A DNA stretch of 64,000 bases from Candidatus Vesicomyidisocius sp. Pext_18_S21. GTDB taxonomy: Bacteria > Pseudomonadota > Gammaproteobacteria > PS1 > Pseudothioglobaceae. The position numbers and the translations under genes are program-made. The notes below the pieces were generated by a model that saw only the letters and a list, made by a program, of their open reading frames with translations, ran no database searches and was not told the DNA's origin. The number at the start of each line of letters is the position of its first letter. Positions within the stretch are counted from its first letter, which is position 1. Shown here in pieces: positions 36,117 to 47,799 of this stretch. The DNA is taken from the NCBI GenBank assembly GCA_021730165.1, contig CP072535.1, positions 248,001-312,000 of the forward strand. Reading direction: 5' to 3'.

Positions 36117-36540
36117 AGTGATAATTGGTTAACCTTTATTAGATTTTGGTTTATTTCGCTAAGCATATCAAAATAATTAAATTGTTTATTCCAAGTATTT
36201 TTGTACCGTACTTTAAAATCAGGTCTTTGATTACCTATGATAGTTTTCCCATTTAGATGGGAATAATATTTTCTTGTTAAAGGAGTTAGAATACGTACTA
36301 CTTTGTCTAATTTGTAACTGGTAGTATGATCAATAAGTTTTTGTTTTAATCGTTTTGTGTAACTGTTTATTAAAGACAAAGTACTGATTTTTTCTCTCAT
36401 ATCTGCCAATTCTTTAAGGGATATAGTAACCAATATTCATCATCTAGATAAACACTTAAAATTATCTTAATTGAGTAAATTTTGTCAATTTGTGGTTGGT
36501 GATGCGTTGTCATTTTTACCTTTTTTAGCATTAACTTATA
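36113..36540 (-). pseudogene. mraZ: Frameshifted mraZ
   Basis: MraZ is a SpoVT/AbrB-fold regulator at the head of the division/cell-wall operon. The C-terminal half is open (36113-36433): REKISTLSLINSYTKRLKQK then YKLDKVVRILTPLTRKYYSH and GKTIIGNQRPDFKVRYKNTW. This follows the family pattern N-x(3)-RxLxRxLxGxA-x-x-x-xLDxxGRIxxPxxLRxYA...VxxxGxxxxFEIW, with the usual Ala and Phe-Glu replaced. The N-terminal half is in the next frame: KIYSIKIILSVYLDDEYWLL then YPLKNW (family CLLLYPLxEWE), reaching a KKGK (KGR-like) near 36525. So at least one frameshift near 36410. Its end overlaps rsmH, the canonical mraZ-rsmH order. Confidence 0.75.
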
Positions 36541-37164
36541 TTTTTTACTTATTTAAACATTAGAGATGTTGCTGGTATTTTTTAGTATAAAGCGACACCC
36601 TTAATATATAAGTCAATATCATATATTTATATTATTTTTAGATACTATTTGTTATTTAAAATAATCTAAAAATCATAACTCATCATGAAAGAGCTGTTAG
36701 TATTGTACCTAGATTATATAAAATTTAATGTTTAAGTGAAATTCGTTTTTTAATAATTATGTAGTTTTGTACTAAGATTAATAGTGTTATTAAGGTTAGT
36801 AATAGAGTAATTAGCTACCATTTTGGTATAGTTAAGAAAAGTTTTTTGACTTTCAATAATATTTATTATAGGAAGTGTTATCCTTCATAAAAATATTTTT
36901 TGTTAATTTATATTAACAGTTTTAAACTATATTCTGAGTACGTCATAATTCATCATGCGAAATTTTAGATTTTGTATATTCTTTAGATGTAATCTTTAGG
37001 TATGATAAGCGGATGATTAGAAAAAGTTTATTTTATATCGTTAAGCCAATAATCTAAACTTTTAAGTCTTTTCCTGTGGGTGATATTTAATTAAATTTTA
37101 TCTTTTGACTATAAAGAGTTGAATTAAAATACAGTGTAATTGTAGTTATCTTTAGTGTTATTAA
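36541..37164. other. Intergenic region before parC
   Basis: About 620 bp with stops in all frames and no recognised remnant or RNA gene. A weak sigma-70-like element (TTGACT at 37105-37110 with A/T-rich -10 candidates ending near 37132) lies 55 bp before parC. Confidence 0.5.
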
Positions 37165-39402
37165 ATGAACCAAATCAACTTTGAACAGCAAAGTATTGCC
37201 CAGTTTAGTGAGCGTGCTTACCTTGATTATTCAATGTATGTTATTCTTGACCGTGCGCTACCTTTTATTGGTGATGGCTTAAAACCAGTACAAAGACGTA
37301 TTATTTATGCGATGAGTGAACTTGGTTTGAAATCCACAGCAAAGTTTAAAAAATCAGCCCGTACAGTGGGTGATGTCCTTGGTAAATTCCATCCGCATGG
37401 CGATAGTGCTTGTTATGAGTCAATGGTGTTGATGGCACAAAAGTTTTCTTATCGTTATCCATTTATTGACGGGCAGGGAAATTGGGGTGCACCAGATGAC
37501 CCTAAATCGTTTGCAGCAATGCGTTATACTGAATCAAAATTGTCTCGTTATGCGGATTTATTGTTGTTAGAAATTAATCAAGGTACGGTTAATTGGATGG
37601 ATAATTTTGATGGCACGCTTCAAGAACCTAAAAATTTACCTGCACAAGTACCTAACTTATTACTAAACGGTGCTTCTGGTATTGCTGTAGGTATGGCAAC
37701 TGATGTACCACCACATAATTTAATAGAAGTGGTAAGTGCTTGTATTGTTCTATTAGATAAGCCATTTATTGATTTAGATGATATCATGCAGATTATTCAA
37801 GCGCCTGATTATCCTACCAATGCTGATATTATATCCTCATCTGCAGATCTTAGACAGATTTATGATACAGGCTATGGATCGGTTAAAATGCGTGCTGTTT
37901 ATCAAAAAGAAAAAGACAGTGTTGTTATTGAGGCATTGCCTTTTCAAATATCTGGTGCTAAGGTAATTGCACAAATTGTAGTACAAATGCGTGCAAAAAA
38001 ACTGCCTTTAGTGGATGATATTAGAGATGAATCAGACCATGAAAATCCAACGCGTATTGTCATTATTCTACGTTCTAATCGAGTTGATGCTGATGCATTA
38101 ATGTTACACTTATTCGCTACAACCGAACTTGAGAAAAATTATCGTGTTAATATGAATGTGATTGGTTTAGATGGCAAGCCGCGTGTTCTACCACTAATTC
38201 CGATGCTCAAAGAATGGTTAAGCTACAGGATGCAAGTTGTGACTAATCGTTTAACTTATCGTTTTGATAAAATTATTATGCGTTTGCATATTTTAAAAGG
38301 TTTGTTAATTGCTTTTTTAAATATTAACGAAGTAATTGCCGTTATTCGTGAGTATGATAAGCCTAAACCAGTGTTAATCAATCATTTTAAGTTGAATACT
38401 ATTCAAGCAGAGGCAATTTTAGAGCTAAAATTACGCCATCTTGCAAAATTAGAAGAAGTTAGAATTCGAACTGAACAACAAGAATTAGTATTAGAAAGAA
38501 AACAATTAGAGTTATTACTTTCAAGTAATTCACGTCTTAAGAATTTGATTAAAAAAGAACTAAAGATTATTATTAAAGATTTTGGCAATGAGCGTAGATC
38601 TAACATTAAAAGTAATGTAAATATTGCTCAAGCTTTTAGTAAGGATAATTTAGCGCTTTCTGAAAATGTTACTGTTGTTCTTAGTAATAAAGGTTGGGTA
38701 CGTCGTATGAAAGGCCATGATATCGATCCAACCATTCTTAGTTATAAGGCGGGTGATAGTTATTTGACTAGTGTGAAAGGTAAAAGTAACAAGATGGTAA
38801 TTTTTATTGATTCAACAGGTAGATCATATTCATTATTTGCTCATTCATTATCTACTGCACTAGAACAAGGAGAGCCATTAACAGTAAAATTACGTCCCCC
38901 TTCAGGGGCTCAATTTGTTGATATTATAATGGGTAAAACGAGTCAAAATATCTTGTTGTCTTCTGATGTAGGGTATGGTTTTATTGCTACTATTGATGAT
39001 TTACTGTCTTCAAGACAAACCGGAAAAGTTTTTCTTTCTTTGTCTAAAGGTGCGCAAGTGATGCAGGTTATTAATGTGGATGATGTAGATAATCAGTTGG
39101 TTGCATTAGCAACAAATCGAGGACGTTTATTAGTATTCTCAATATCTGAATTGCCCATGCTATCTAAAGGTAAAGGAAACAAGTTAATTCAAATTCCTGT
39201 CAATAGTGCTAAGACTAGACAAGAATTTGTGGTTAGTATTTGTATTTTATTTGAAACTCAACAACTAAGAGTTAATGCAGGTAAGCATTATCTGACCATT
39301 AAATCTCACAGTTTAAATGATTATATAAGCAATAGAGCGCGTCGTGGAAAGCTTTTGCCTAGAGGTTATCAAAATGTTTCCTCCATTAAGGTAATTGATT
39401 AA
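37165..39402 (+). CDS. parC: DNA topoisomerase IV subunit A
   Basis: ParC with ParE decatenates daughter chromosomes. It has 745 residues (E. coli 752). It starts with the ParC-type [19 protein letters not shown] rather than the GyrA form. The DNA-cleavage domain has [15 protein letters not shown] near residue 75 and the catalytic tyrosine in [15 protein letters not shown] near 118. The C-terminal wrapping domain is short and lacks a clear GyrA box, as expected. parE is not in the window; gyrA lies 2.4 kb downstream with three biosynthetic genes between. Confidence 0.95.
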   Translation: MNQINFEQQSIAQFSERAYLDYSMYVILDRALPFIGDGLKPVQRRIIYAMSELGLKSTAKFKKSARTVGDVLGKFHPHGDSACYESMVLMAQKFSYRYPFIDGQGNWGAPDDPKSFAAMRYTESKLSRYADLLLLEINQGTVNWMDNFDGTLQEPKNLPAQVPNLLLNGASGIAVGMATDVPPHNLIEVVSACIVLLDKPFIDLDDIMQIIQAPDYPTNADIISSSADLRQIYDTGYGSVKMRAVYQKEKDSVVIEALPFQISGAKVIAQIVVQMRAKKLPLVDDIRDESDHENPTRIVIILRSNRVDADALMLHLFATTELEKNYRVNMNVIGLDGKPRVLPLIPMLKEWLSYRMQVVTNRLTYRFDKIIMRLHILKGLLIAFLNINEVIAVIREYDKPKPVLINHFKLNTIQAEAILELKLRHLAKLEEVRIRTEQQELVLERKQLELLLSSNSRLKNLIKKELKIIIKDFGNERRSNIKSNVNIAQAFSKDNLALSENVTVVLSNKGWVRRMKGHDIDPTILSYKAGDSYLTSVKGKSNKMVIFIDSTGRSYSLFAHSLSTALEQGEPLTVKLRPPSGAQFVDIIMGKTSQNILLSSDVGYGFIATIDDLLSSRQTGKVFLSLSKGAQVMQVINVDDVDNQLVALATNRGRLLVFSISELPMLSKGKGNKLIQIPVNSAKTRQEFVVSICILFETQQLRVNAGKHYLTIKSHSLNDYISNRARRGKLLPRGYQNVSSIKVID

Positions 39403-39503
39403 ATTAAAATATTTTGGATAAGTTAATAATTTCCCTATCAATCCAGTGTGTAATTTTCAGAAGATTATAGGTATAATCATTGTTTTTACCAATTTTTCCG
39501 AAA

Positions 39504-39881
39504 ATGTTCGTCCTAAAAATTGTTACCGATTTTGCATCAGCTCATTCACTTAGGAATTATCCAGGTGATTGTTCGCGGTTGCATGGTCATAATTGGCAAG
39601 TTGAAGTAATGGTTGCTTCTAAAGAATTGAATTACAATGGTATTGTTATTGATTTTAGAGATATTAAAAAACAAACTAAGACTGTTGTGAAACGTCTAGA
39701 TCATCAATATTTGAATAAGATAGTTCCTTTTGATAAACTTAACCCTACTTCAGAAAACTTAGCAAAATATTTATTTGATGAAGTAGGGCGACTAATTAAT
39801 ATTAATGATGTCAAGGTCAAGGCAGTGACTATTTGGGAAACATCTAGAGCATCTGTCACTTATTCCCAAGGAGATTTATGA
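39504..39881 (+). CDS. queD: 6-carboxy-5,6,7,8-tetrahydropterin synthase (QueD/PTPS family)
   Basis: QueD converts dihydroneopterin triphosphate to 6-carboxytetrahydropterin for queuosine. From ATG 39504 the protein has 125 residues; a TTG at 39480 is less likely. Motifs: VTDFASAHSLRNYPGDCSRL with the first zinc His and catalytic Cys, HGHNWQVEV with two zinc His, DFRDIKK, and the catalytic pair in LDHQYLN and VTIWETSRASV. A TATAAT at 39472-39477 sits upstream. It overlaps folE2 (ATGA), whose product makes the QueD substrate, so the two are functionally and translationally coupled. Confidence 0.92.
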   Translation: MFVLKIVTDFASAHSLRNYPGDCSRLHGHNWQVEVMVASKELNYNGIVIDFRDIKKQTKTVVKRLDHQYLNKIVPFDKLNPTSENLAKYLFDEVGRLININDVKVKAVTIWETSRASVTYSQGDL

Positions 39882-40672
39882 GTGCAACTCATTTACCTGA
39901 TACACAAAATAGTGCTGATACTCGTCACATTATTATTGACAAAGTTGGCATTAAAGATATTATTCATCCTATTACTTATATTGATTGTGATGGTAATAAA
40001 ATACCTACAATAGGCATGTTTACTATGACAGTATCTTTACCAGAACACGTTAAAGGTACGCACATGTCGCGTTTTATTGAGATTCTAAATGAAAGTTCTT
40101 GTGAGTTTAGTGCACATAATTTTGACCAAATTATTGACAAAGTAGGAGAAAAGCTTGAGTCAGATACTGCACATATTACGCTTAATTTTCCTTTTTTTAG
40201 GAAGAAAGAAGCTCCATCTTCAAGAGTTCAGTCAATGATGGATTATCAAGTGACTTTATATGGTACGTTAAGCAAGGGTGAGATACAAGTAATGATAAAA
40301 GTTGTGGTTCCTGTCACCAGTTTATGTCCTTGTTCAAAGAGTATTTCTAAATATGGAGCGCATAATCAACGTTCACATATTACTATTAAAGCTAAAGTTT
40401 CTAAAGGAAGTATTTTACATATAGAAGATTTAATTGATTTGGCTGAACGAAAAGCTTCGTGTGAACTTTATGCACTTCTTAAAAGAGATGATGAAAAAAT
40501 GGTAACTGAAAGAGCGTATGATAACCCTGCATTTGTTGAGGATTTAGTACGTGATATTGCAGTTGATTTAAATGCAGATGATAAAATTAGTTATTATTGC
40601 CTTGAGTCGGAAAATTTTGAATCGATTCATAATCATTCAGCTTATGCACTTATTGAAAATCTAAAATGCTAA
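39878..40672 (+). CDS. folE2: GTP cyclohydrolase FolE2 (type IB)
   Basis: FolE2 makes 7,8-dihydroneopterin triphosphate from GTP, shared by folate and queuosine pathways, and works with metals other than zinc. The 264 residues contain VSLPEHVKGTHMSRFIEIL near 50, the metal cysteine in VVPVTSLCPCSKSIS near 148, and HNQRSHITIKAKV. No classical folE is in the window. It is between queD and the DAHP synthase gene, overlapping both. Confidence 0.94.
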   Translation: MSATHLPDTQNSADTRHIIIDKVGIKDIIHPITYIDCDGNKIPTIGMFTMTVSLPEHVKGTHMSRFIEILNESSCEFSAHNFDQIIDKVGEKLESDTAHITLNFPFFRKKEAPSSRVQSMMDYQVTLYGTLSKGEIQVMIKVVVPVTSLCPCSKSISKYGAHNQRSHITIKAKVSKGSILHIEDLIDLAERKASCELYALLKRDDEKMVTERAYDNPAFVEDLVRDIAVDLNADDKISYYCLESENFESIHNHSAYALIENLKC

Positions 40673-41733
40673 AAAGAATCTTAACTAAAATTAGTAACAT
40701 TCGTATCACTAAAGCGGAATCTATTACCCCGCCAATAGGGTTTATTAAAAAATATCCAGTCAAGAAGTCACAATCTAATTTTATCATTGACTCAAGAAAA
40801 ACCATTGCTAATATTATCTCTGGTAAGGATAAGCGTTTATTAGTTGTGGTTGGGCCTTGTTCCATTCATGACTCAAAAGCTGCTCGAGATTATGCATATC
40901 GATTGTTAGAAATAAAAAAAGAATTAGACCGGGATTTATTTATTATTATGCGTGTTTATTTTGAAAAACCACGTACTACGATTGGCTGGAAAGGACTCAT
41001 ATACGACCCTGATTTAAACAATAGTTTTGATATGGAAAAGGGTTTTGATTTAGCTCGAAGTTTGTTATTAGATTTGTCAAAAATAGGTATGCCAAGTGCA
41101 ACAGAATATCTTGATTTAATTACCCCACAATATATATCTGATTTAATTTCATGGGGTGCAATTGGTGCACGAACAACCGAAAGTCAAACCCACCGAGAAT
41201 TGGCGTCTGGTTTGTCTTGCCCAGTAGGGTTTAAAAATGGTACAAATGGTAATATACAAATTGCTATTGATGCGATTATATCGGCTTCAAGTACACATAT
41301 GTTTTGGTCAATTAATAAAAAAGGAGTGGCAAATCGCTATACTACTATGGGTAATTCAAATTGTCATATTATCCTTCGTGGTGCTGCTGATGGACCTAAC
41401 TATAGCAAGCAGAGCATTGATAACGCTACTAAACAATTAATAAATGATGGATTATTAGGCAGGGTTATGATTGATTTTTCTCATGCTAATAGTAAGAAAA
41501 TTTTTAAAAATCAGATGCTAGTGGGTGATGAAATTGCTAAGCAATTAAGTTTAGGTTCAAATAAGATTTTTGGTGTGATGATTGAGTCTAATATTAATGA
41601 AGGTGCTCAAGCAGTAGGCGAGTTAAATTCGTTAGAATATGGTATTAGTATTACTGATAGTTGTCTTGGATGGCAAGATACTGAAAAACTTCTTAAAATA
41701 TTATCGTCATCGGTTCAAGCAAGAAATACGTAG
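40666..41733 (+). CDS. 3-deoxy-7-phosphoheptulonate (DAHP) synthase, type I
   Basis: This enzyme condenses PEP with erythrose-4-phosphate, opening the shikimate pathway. The 355 residues match AroF/G/H (350-356): LLVVVGPCSIHDSKAARDYA near 60, MRVYFEKPRTTIGWKGLI near 93 (PEP/E4P binding), GARTTESQTHRELASGL near 165, FKNGTNGNIQIAIDAI near 187, HIILRGAADGPNY and IDFSHANSKK near 268. Which isozyme (feedback by Phe, Tyr or Trp) cannot be told, so no aroF/G/H symbol is given. It overlaps folE2 by 7 bases. Confidence 0.95.
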   Translation: MLKRILTKISNIRITKAESITPPIGFIKKYPVKKSQSNFIIDSRKTIANIISGKDKRLLVVVGPCSIHDSKAARDYAYRLLEIKKELDRDLFIIMRVYFEKPRTTIGWKGLIYDPDLNNSFDMEKGFDLARSLLLDLSKIGMPSATEYLDLITPQYISDLISWGAIGARTTESQTHRELASGLSCPVGFKNGTNGNIQIAIDAIISASSTHMFWSINKKGVANRYTTMGNSNCHIILRGAADGPNYSKQSIDNATKQLINDGLLGRVMIDFSHANSKKIFKNQMLVGDEIAKQLSLGSNKIFGVMIESNINEGAQAVGELNSLEYGISITDSCLGWQDTEKLLKILSSSVQARNT

Positions 41734-41837
41734 TTTCGAGTTATGATATCGTACTTTTTTGATAAAAAGTTTTGTGTAATAAAATCAATACTTGTATTTA
41801 AATTTGTTAAAATAAAAAGGAAATAAAAGAAGGTCTT

Positions 41838-44417
41838 ATGTCTAAGTATACTGAGAACTCCACTAATTTTGAGTCAAATTCCCCAATAGTTACTATTGAG
41901 AGCGAGATGCGTAACTCTTATCTAGAATACGCAATGAGTGTTATTGTTGGGCGTGCATTACCTGATGTTCGAGATGGGCTTAAACCGGTTCATCGTCGTG
42001 TACTTTACGCTATGGATGTATTGGGTAATGATTATAACAAATCTTATAAGAAATCAGCTCGTATTGTTGGTGATGTGATTGGTAAGTATCATCCACATGG
42101 TGATACTGCTGTGTATGATACTATTGTGCGTATGGCACAATCATTCTCAATGCGTAATATTTTAATTGATGGTCAGGGTAATTTTGGATCAGTTGATGGT
42201 GACTCAGCTGCTGCTATGCGTTATACAGAAATTCGTATGGCTAAACTTTCTCATGAGTTATTGCAAGATTTAGAAAAAGATACTGTTGATTTTATTGATA
42301 ATTATGATGGGTCAGAGTCAGAGCCTTCAGTACTACCAACACGTGTACCTAATCTTTTGGCTAATGGCTCATCAGGTATTGCAGTAGGGATGGCAACTAA
42401 TATACCTCCACATAATCTAAATGAAGTGATTGAAGCTTGTTTAAAAACTATTGACAATGAAGATATTACTATTGACGAGTTGTTAGAAATAATGCCAGGT
42501 CCAGATTTTCCAACGGCAGGAATTATTAATGGTACAAGTGGTATCCGTCAGGCTTATGAAACTGGTAAAGGAAAAATTTACTTACGCTGTGTATCTCACA
42601 TTGAAGGAGAAGAGAAACGAAGTATTATTGTGACTGAATTACCTTACCAGGTTAACAAAGCGAAGTTAATTGGGAAAATTGCAGAACTTGTTAAAGATAA
42701 ACGTATTGATGGTATTACTGGACTTCGTGATGAGTCTGATAAAGATGGAATGAGTATGGTGATTGAATTACGTCGTGGTGAAGTACCAGAAGTAATACTT
42801 AATAATTTGTATAAATTAACTGAAATGCAAACCGTATTTGGTATTAATATGGTGGCAATTGACAAGGGCATGCCAAAGTTGATGACTTTAAAGGGTATTT
42901 TAGAGGCGTTTATTGCACATAGGCGCGATGTTGTGACTCGTCGTTCTATTTTTAATTTGAATAAAGCTAGAGATCGTGTACATTTATTAGAAGGTTTGTC
43001 GGTTGCATTATACAATATTGATAACATTATTGAACTGATAAAGTCTGCACCAAGTTCAACAGATGCAAGAGCAACATTGATAGATAAAACTTGGAGGAGT
43101 TCAGTAATTAAAGAATTAGTTGGTAATCGTGATATGGCAATGTTTAAGCCAGAAAACTTACCAAAAGAGCTGGGTTTACAAATGAGTGGCGATTATCAAT
43201 TATCACAAAAACAAGCGCAAGCTATTTTAGATTTAAAACTTAATCGTTTAACAGGATTTGAAAAAGATAAAATTTTTGATGAATTTAATGAATTATTAGA
43301 GCGTATTAAATATTTACTCGATATTTTACAAACTCCTAAAAGACTTATGCAAGTTATTTGTGAAGAGTTAATAGATATTCAAAGTAACTATGGTGATGCT
43401 CGTATGACACAAATCTTAGAACATAATATTGATTTGACACTTGAAGATTTAATTGTTCAAGAAGAACGTGTGGTTACTTTGTCCCATGGTGGTTATGTGA
43501 AAGCACAATCTTTAAGTGATTATCAGGCACAATGTCGTGGTGGTAAGGGTAAATCAGCTACTAAAGTAAAAGATGAAGATTTTGTTGATCAGCTATTTAT
43601 TGCTAATTCTCATGATATAGTTTTGTGCTTTTCATCCTTGGGAAAGGTATACTGGCTTAAGGTTTATGAGTTGCCAATGGCATCACGTATATCGCGTGGT
43701 AAGCCGATTATTAATTTATTACCACTAGAAAAAGAAGAAATAATTAATGCTATTTTGCCAGTCTTAAAATTTGATGAAAATCATTTTGTTTTTATGGCAA
43801 CCAGTAGTGGTACCTGTAAGAAAACAGCACTTACTAATTTCTCAAAACCGCGTAAAGGTGGTATTATTGCTATTGAATTAAGAAATAATGATCAACTTAT
43901 TGGTGTAGAAATTACCTCAGGTGAGCACGATATCATGCTATTCTCGGCTAATGGAAAATCTATTCGATTTAAAGAGTCAGATGTACGTATTGTGGGGCGA
44001 ACTGCTATCGGTGTACGAGGTATTAAATTAATAGATAACGATAAAGTAGTGTCTCTTATTGTTACTAATCAAGACATTCCAGTTTTGACAGCAACTGAAA
44101 AAGGTTTTGGTAAACGTACACATCTTAATGAATATCGTGTTCAATCAAGAGGTGGTTCAGGCGTTATTTCTATTAAAACTTCAGATAGGAATGGTAAAAT
44201 TATTGGGGCTATTCAAGTAACCAATGAAGATGAAATGATGTTAATTTCTAACAAAGGTATTTTAGTTCGTGCTAGAGCAGCTGATGTTTCTATCATTGGT
44301 CGTAACACTCAAGGCGTGATATTGATTAATATTTCTAAAGATGAAAAGTTAGTTTCTATTGCAAAGATTGTTGAAACAGAAGATGATAAATCTGAATCTA
44401 AAAGTAATTACACATAA
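41838..44417 (+). CDS. gyrA: DNA gyrase subunit A
   Basis: GyrA is the cleavage subunit of gyrase, which introduces negative supercoils. It has 859 residues (E. coli 875). The N-terminal domain has [38 protein letters not shown] near 80 (Thr at the position of E. coli Ser83), and the catalytic tyrosine in [12 protein letters not shown] near 122. The GyrA box, needed for DNA wrapping, reads [10 protein letters not shown] near 562. The acidic tail [12 protein letters not shown] is short. Ribosome site AAGGAAATAAAAGAAGG precedes the ATG. Confidence 0.97.
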   Translation: MSKYTENSTNFESNSPIVTIESEMRNSYLEYAMSVIVGRALPDVRDGLKPVHRRVLYAMDVLGNDYNKSYKKSARIVGDVIGKYHPHGDTAVYDTIVRMAQSFSMRNILIDGQGNFGSVDGDSAAAMRYTEIRMAKLSHELLQDLEKDTVDFIDNYDGSESEPSVLPTRVPNLLANGSSGIAVGMATNIPPHNLNEVIEACLKTIDNEDITIDELLEIMPGPDFPTAGIINGTSGIRQAYETGKGKIYLRCVSHIEGEEKRSIIVTELPYQVNKAKLIGKIAELVKDKRIDGITGLRDESDKDGMSMVIELRRGEVPEVILNNLYKLTEMQTVFGINMVAIDKGMPKLMTLKGILEAFIAHRRDVVTRRSIFNLNKARDRVHLLEGLSVALYNIDNIIELIKSAPSSTDARATLIDKTWRSSVIKELVGNRDMAMFKPENLPKELGLQMSGDYQLSQKQAQAILDLKLNRLTGFEKDKIFDEFNELLERIKYLLDILQTPKRLMQVICEELIDIQSNYGDARMTQILEHNIDLTLEDLIVQEERVVTLSHGGYVKAQSLSDYQAQCRGGKGKSATKVKDEDFVDQLFIANSHDIVLCFSSLGKVYWLKVYELPMASRISRGKPIINLLPLEKEEIINAILPVLKFDENHFVFMATSSGTCKKTALTNFSKPRKGGIIAIELRNNDQLIGVEITSGEHDIMLFSANGKSIRFKESDVRIVGRTAIGVRGIKLIDNDKVVSLIVTNQDIPVLTATEKGFGKRTHLNEYRVQSRGGSGVISIKTSDRNGKIIGAIQVTNEDEMMLISNKGILVRARAADVSIIGRNTQGVILINISKDEKLVSIAKIVETEDDKSESKSNYT

Positions 44418-44546
44418 TATTTGACTTTGTTAGTTTTATGCAAATAAATTAATGTTCTAATTCTAGCTAGTTAAGCTGATGATTATTGTTACTTTTTACA
44501 TTTAATGAGCTTGTCAATCGTTATTAAATGCCATAAATGCTATTAT

Positions 44547-46118
44547 TTAATGTTCTCTGGTTTCTGAAAAAACTAAGTTAGAATGGCGCTCTATGGTTAA
44601 TTGTAAGTTGACATTAGATGGTGCAAGATAAGTGAGCATGCCTTTTGCGTCAATAGCAATATTATTACCTGCTTTGATCTTAAGTTGTTCGATATCCTTT
44701 TTATCACCTGTTATCCAACGTGCTGTTACAATGTTAATAGTTTTAAATTGACAATGAACATCATATTCATATTTTAAACGGTGTACTACTACATCAAATT
44801 GTAAAACACCAACAGTACCAAGAATTTGTGATGAGTTGACAATTGGGCGAAATACTTGGGTTGCGCCTTCTTCTGAAAGCTGATTTAAGCCCTTTCTAAA
44901 GGCTTTAGCTTTGAGTGGATCTTTAAGATGGGCTATTTTAAAGATCTCTGGTGCAAAGTTGGGAATACCCTGAAAAATGAGTTTTTCCCCTTGAGTAAAT
45001 GTATCACCAATGCTAATGCTACCATGATTATGGATACCAATCACATCTCCAGCATAAGCTACTTCTGTCAGAGTACGTTTGTGTGACATAAAGGTAACTG
45101 CATTATTAATTTTTATTTGTTTATTGGTTGCTACTTGTAGGACTTTTATACCTTTTTTATATTGTCCACTAACTATACGCATAAAAGCAAGACGGTCATG
45201 ATGTTTTGGGTTCATATTAGCTTGAATTTTAAAGATAAAGCCGGTTAGCTTAGTTTCATTTGGAGTGACTTTACGAATATTTGATTCCCTGTTTTGTGGT
45301 GTAGGCGCATACTTGATGAAACTATCAAGTAAATTTTGAATACCAAAGTTTGAAATGGCTGAGCCAAAAAATATTGGTGTTTGTTTACCAGCTAGAAATT
45401 TATCTAAATCAAATGGAGTTGTAGTTTCATGAATAAGTTCAACCTCTTCACGCATTTTATGAGCTATATTTTTTCCTAAAATTTCATCAAGTTGAGAATT
45501 GTTAATACCATTAATAGTAATATTTTCACTAATTTCAGAATTCTTTCCTTTTTTATATAGATAAACTTTATCCTCAAGTAGATGGACAACTCCTTTTAAA
45601 CGCTTACCCATACCAATTGGCCAAGTGATTGGAGCACATTCGATATTAAGTATGGTTTCTATTTCATCTAGCAAATCAATTGGTTCCTTACCTTCTCGAT
45701 CTAGTTTATTGATAAACGTTAAAATTGGAGTGTTACGTAAACGACACACTCTCATAAGCTTGATAGTTCGTATTTCCACACCTTTGGCTATATCAATAAC
45801 CATTAGTGCTGAATCTACTGCTGTAAGGGTACGATAAGTGTCTTCAGAAAAGTCTTCATGTCCTGGAGTGTCTAATAAATTTATTACATGATTGTCATAC
45901 TCAAATTGCATAATGGATGAAGTAATTGAAATTCCTCTTTCTTTTTCTATGCGCATCCAATCAGATATTGCATGGGTTTTGGTTTTTCTTGATTTGATAC
46001 TACCAGCTGTTTTAATTACACCTGCGTATAACAACAGTTTTTCTGTGATGGTAGTTTTACCAGCATCAGGGTGAGAAATAATGGCAAAAGTTCGACGTTT
46101 GGATATTTCACTTATCAT
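44547..46118 (-). CDS. prfC: Peptide chain release factor 3
   Basis: RF3 is a GTPase that recycles RF1/RF2 from the ribosome. The 523 residues (E. coli 529) start [20 protein letters not shown] (G1), with the RF3 switch region [36 protein letters not shown] (G3) and [20 protein letters not shown] (G4). The C-terminal [18 protein letters not shown] and EGATQVFRP are RF3-specific. Overlaps the dCMP deaminase gene by 4 bases. Retention of non-essential RF3 in a reduced genome is notable but not odd. Confidence 0.97.
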   Translation of the reverse strand: MISEISKRRTFAIISHPDAGKTTITEKLLLYAGVIKTAGSIKSRKTKTHAISDWMRIEKERGISITSSIMQFEYDNHVINLLDTPGHEDFSEDTYRTLTAVDSALMVIDIAKGVEIRTIKLMRVCRLRNTPILTFINKLDREGKEPIDLLDEIETILNIECAPITWPIGMGKRLKGVVHLLEDKVYLYKKGKNSEISENITINGINNSQLDEILGKNIAHKMREEVELIHETTTPFDLDKFLAGKQTPIFFGSAISNFGIQNLLDSFIKYAPTPQNRESNIRKVTPNETKLTGFIFKIQANMNPKHHDRLAFMRIVSGQYKKGIKVLQVATNKQIKINNAVTFMSHKRTLTEVAYAGDVIGIHNHGSISIGDTFTQGEKLIFQGIPNFAPEIFKIAHLKDPLKAKAFRKGLNQLSEEGATQVFRPIVNSSQILGTVGVLQFDVVVHRLKYEYDVHCQFKTINIVTARWITGDKKDIEQLKIKAGNNIAIDAKGMLTYLAPSNVNLQLTIERHSNLVFSETREH

Positions 46119-46561
46119 ATTTTAATGATCAGTTTAATGCCAGTTTCATTAAACATTTCTTGTGAAAGTCTAACACTTTGATTCCAATTATCTAATTCTT
46201 TTGAATTCTTAATTACTACTCTTTTAATACCAACTTGAATAATGCCTTTGGCACATTCTGAACAAATAGGTAATCCGTAAACATATAAAGTTGCTCTATC
46301 AAGCGAGGTACCGGAGTATGTGGCATTATAAATGGCATTCATTTCTGCATGAACTACGAATTTGTACTTAATTTCTCTATCATTATAGCGTTCATCAGTA
46401 TCATGAATTCCTCGTGGAAATCCATTAAACCCCTGAGAAAGAACCTCTTTTTTACGGCCAACGGTAATTGCACCTACTTGAGTAGAGGGGTCTTTTGACC
46501 AGGTAGAAACTTTTTTTGCTAGCGATAAGTAACGTTCGTCCCATTTATCCAATATACCCAT
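46115..46561 (-). CDS. dCMP deaminase-like zinc deaminase
   Basis: The 148 residues form a cytidine/deoxycytidylate deaminase fold: [20 protein letters not shown], then the zinc motif [13 protein letters not shown] near 93 (His-Ala-Glu) and [20 protein letters not shown] near 120 (PxxCxxC). Such enzymes make dUMP from dCMP for thymidylate synthesis. The insertion [19 protein letters not shown] is typical of the ComEB/dCMP-deaminase branch. It lies between prfC and the damaged mraY on the same strand. Confidence 0.88.
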   Translation of the reverse strand: MGILDKWDERYLSLAKKVSTWSKDPSTQVGAITVGRKKEVLSQGFNGFPRGIHDTDERYNDREIKYKFVVHAEMNAIYNATYSGTSLDRATLYVYGLPICSECAKGIIQVGIKRVVIKNSKELDNWNQSVRLSQEMFNETGIKLIIKI

Positions 46562-46563
46562 AT

Positions 46564-47645
46564 TTAATGTATTTTAATTGATGCTAAACCAATCAATACT
46601 AGTATTAAAGTAACTATCCAAAAACGTACAATAATTTTTGGTTCAGAGATATTTTGTTTCTCAAAGTGGTGGTGAAGTGGTGTCATTAGGAAAATGCGTT
46701 TTTTATATCGTTTGTAGTAGCCTACTTGAATAATTACGAATAAGGTTTCGGCTACAAACACCCCTCCCATAATAAATAGTAAAATTTCTTGTCGAATCAA
46801 AATAGCAATTACTGCTAAATTTGCACCTAAAGATAATGATCCTATATCACCCATAAATATTTCAGCAGGATAGGTATTAAACCATAAAAATCCCAAGCTT
46901 GAACCAATGAGCGCTGCACAAATAATAAATAATTCGTTGATACCTGGTATATACGGCATATTAAGGTAATTTGAGAAGTTATAATGACCACTAAAATAAG
47001 CAAAAATAGCCAATGCACCCTGATATGAGTACAACTAACATAATGGCAAGCTCGTCTAAACCATCAGTTAAATTAACCGCATTAGAACTTCCAACAATGA
47101 CAAAATATGATAATATCAAGAATACTTAACGGTAATATTATATCATTAAAAAATGGGATAAGCAATTGGGGTTGAGTAGTTTTTTGAGAAATTAATATTA
47201 TCCAAGTGCTAATTACAATAGCACTCAATGATTGAGTTAAAAATTTTATTGAAGAACTTAACCCATTTGATGATTTATGCTTTATTTTAAGATAATCATC
47301 TATAAAGCCAATTGTACCAAATATAATAGAAGTGACTATAATAACCCATAGATAGATATTAGACCAATGACTCCAAATTAAAATACTAACTATAAATGCA
47401 AATAAAATTAATATACCACCCATGGTTGGTGTACCTGCTTTGATTAAATGTGATTTAGGGACATCAGTTCTAATTACTTGGCTAATAATGCGGTATTGGT
47501 GTAATTTTTTAATAAAAATACGACCCAACATAAGACTAATAAACAACGCACTTAGCATGGCTAGTAAAGCCCTAATAGTTAAGTAGTTTAAGACGTTAAA
47601 TTTGGTATCAAACTGAGTAATAAAATTGATTAATTCTAAAAACAT
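46564..47645 (-). pseudogene. mraY: mraY with two frameshifts
   Basis: MraY makes lipid I, the first membrane step of peptidoglycan synthesis. The N-terminal part (47082-47645) is normal up to [11 protein letters not shown], including [15 protein letters not shown] with the catalytic Asp pair. It then leaves frame near 47105; the next frame reads [20 protein letters not shown], and a second shift at the CCC of 47018-47020 (one extra G on the coding strand) returns to the frame of 46564-47034, [17 protein letters not shown], through [15 protein letters not shown] and PLHHHFEKQ. All catalytic residues survive and only two single-base events block the gene, so the damage is recent or a sequence error. 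DGLDG has also become DGLDE. Confidence 0.85.
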
Positions 47646-47799
47646 AAAATTTAGCGAATATTGTTAATTGATAGTAATTCTAAATTAAAAATTAAAATAA
47701 CATTTTGTAGAAGAGTGCCACCTGTGCTATTGCTATAAATTTTGGCTAAAGAGGACAATAATAATTCGTTTTTCGCCTTTAATTAATTTATAGTACTTC

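Noticed and set aside
36113-36433. Novel 106-residue gene coupled to rsmH
   Set aside because: Its sequence follows the MraZ C-terminal pattern and the missing N-terminal half is in the next frame upstream, so it is a frameshifted mraZ.
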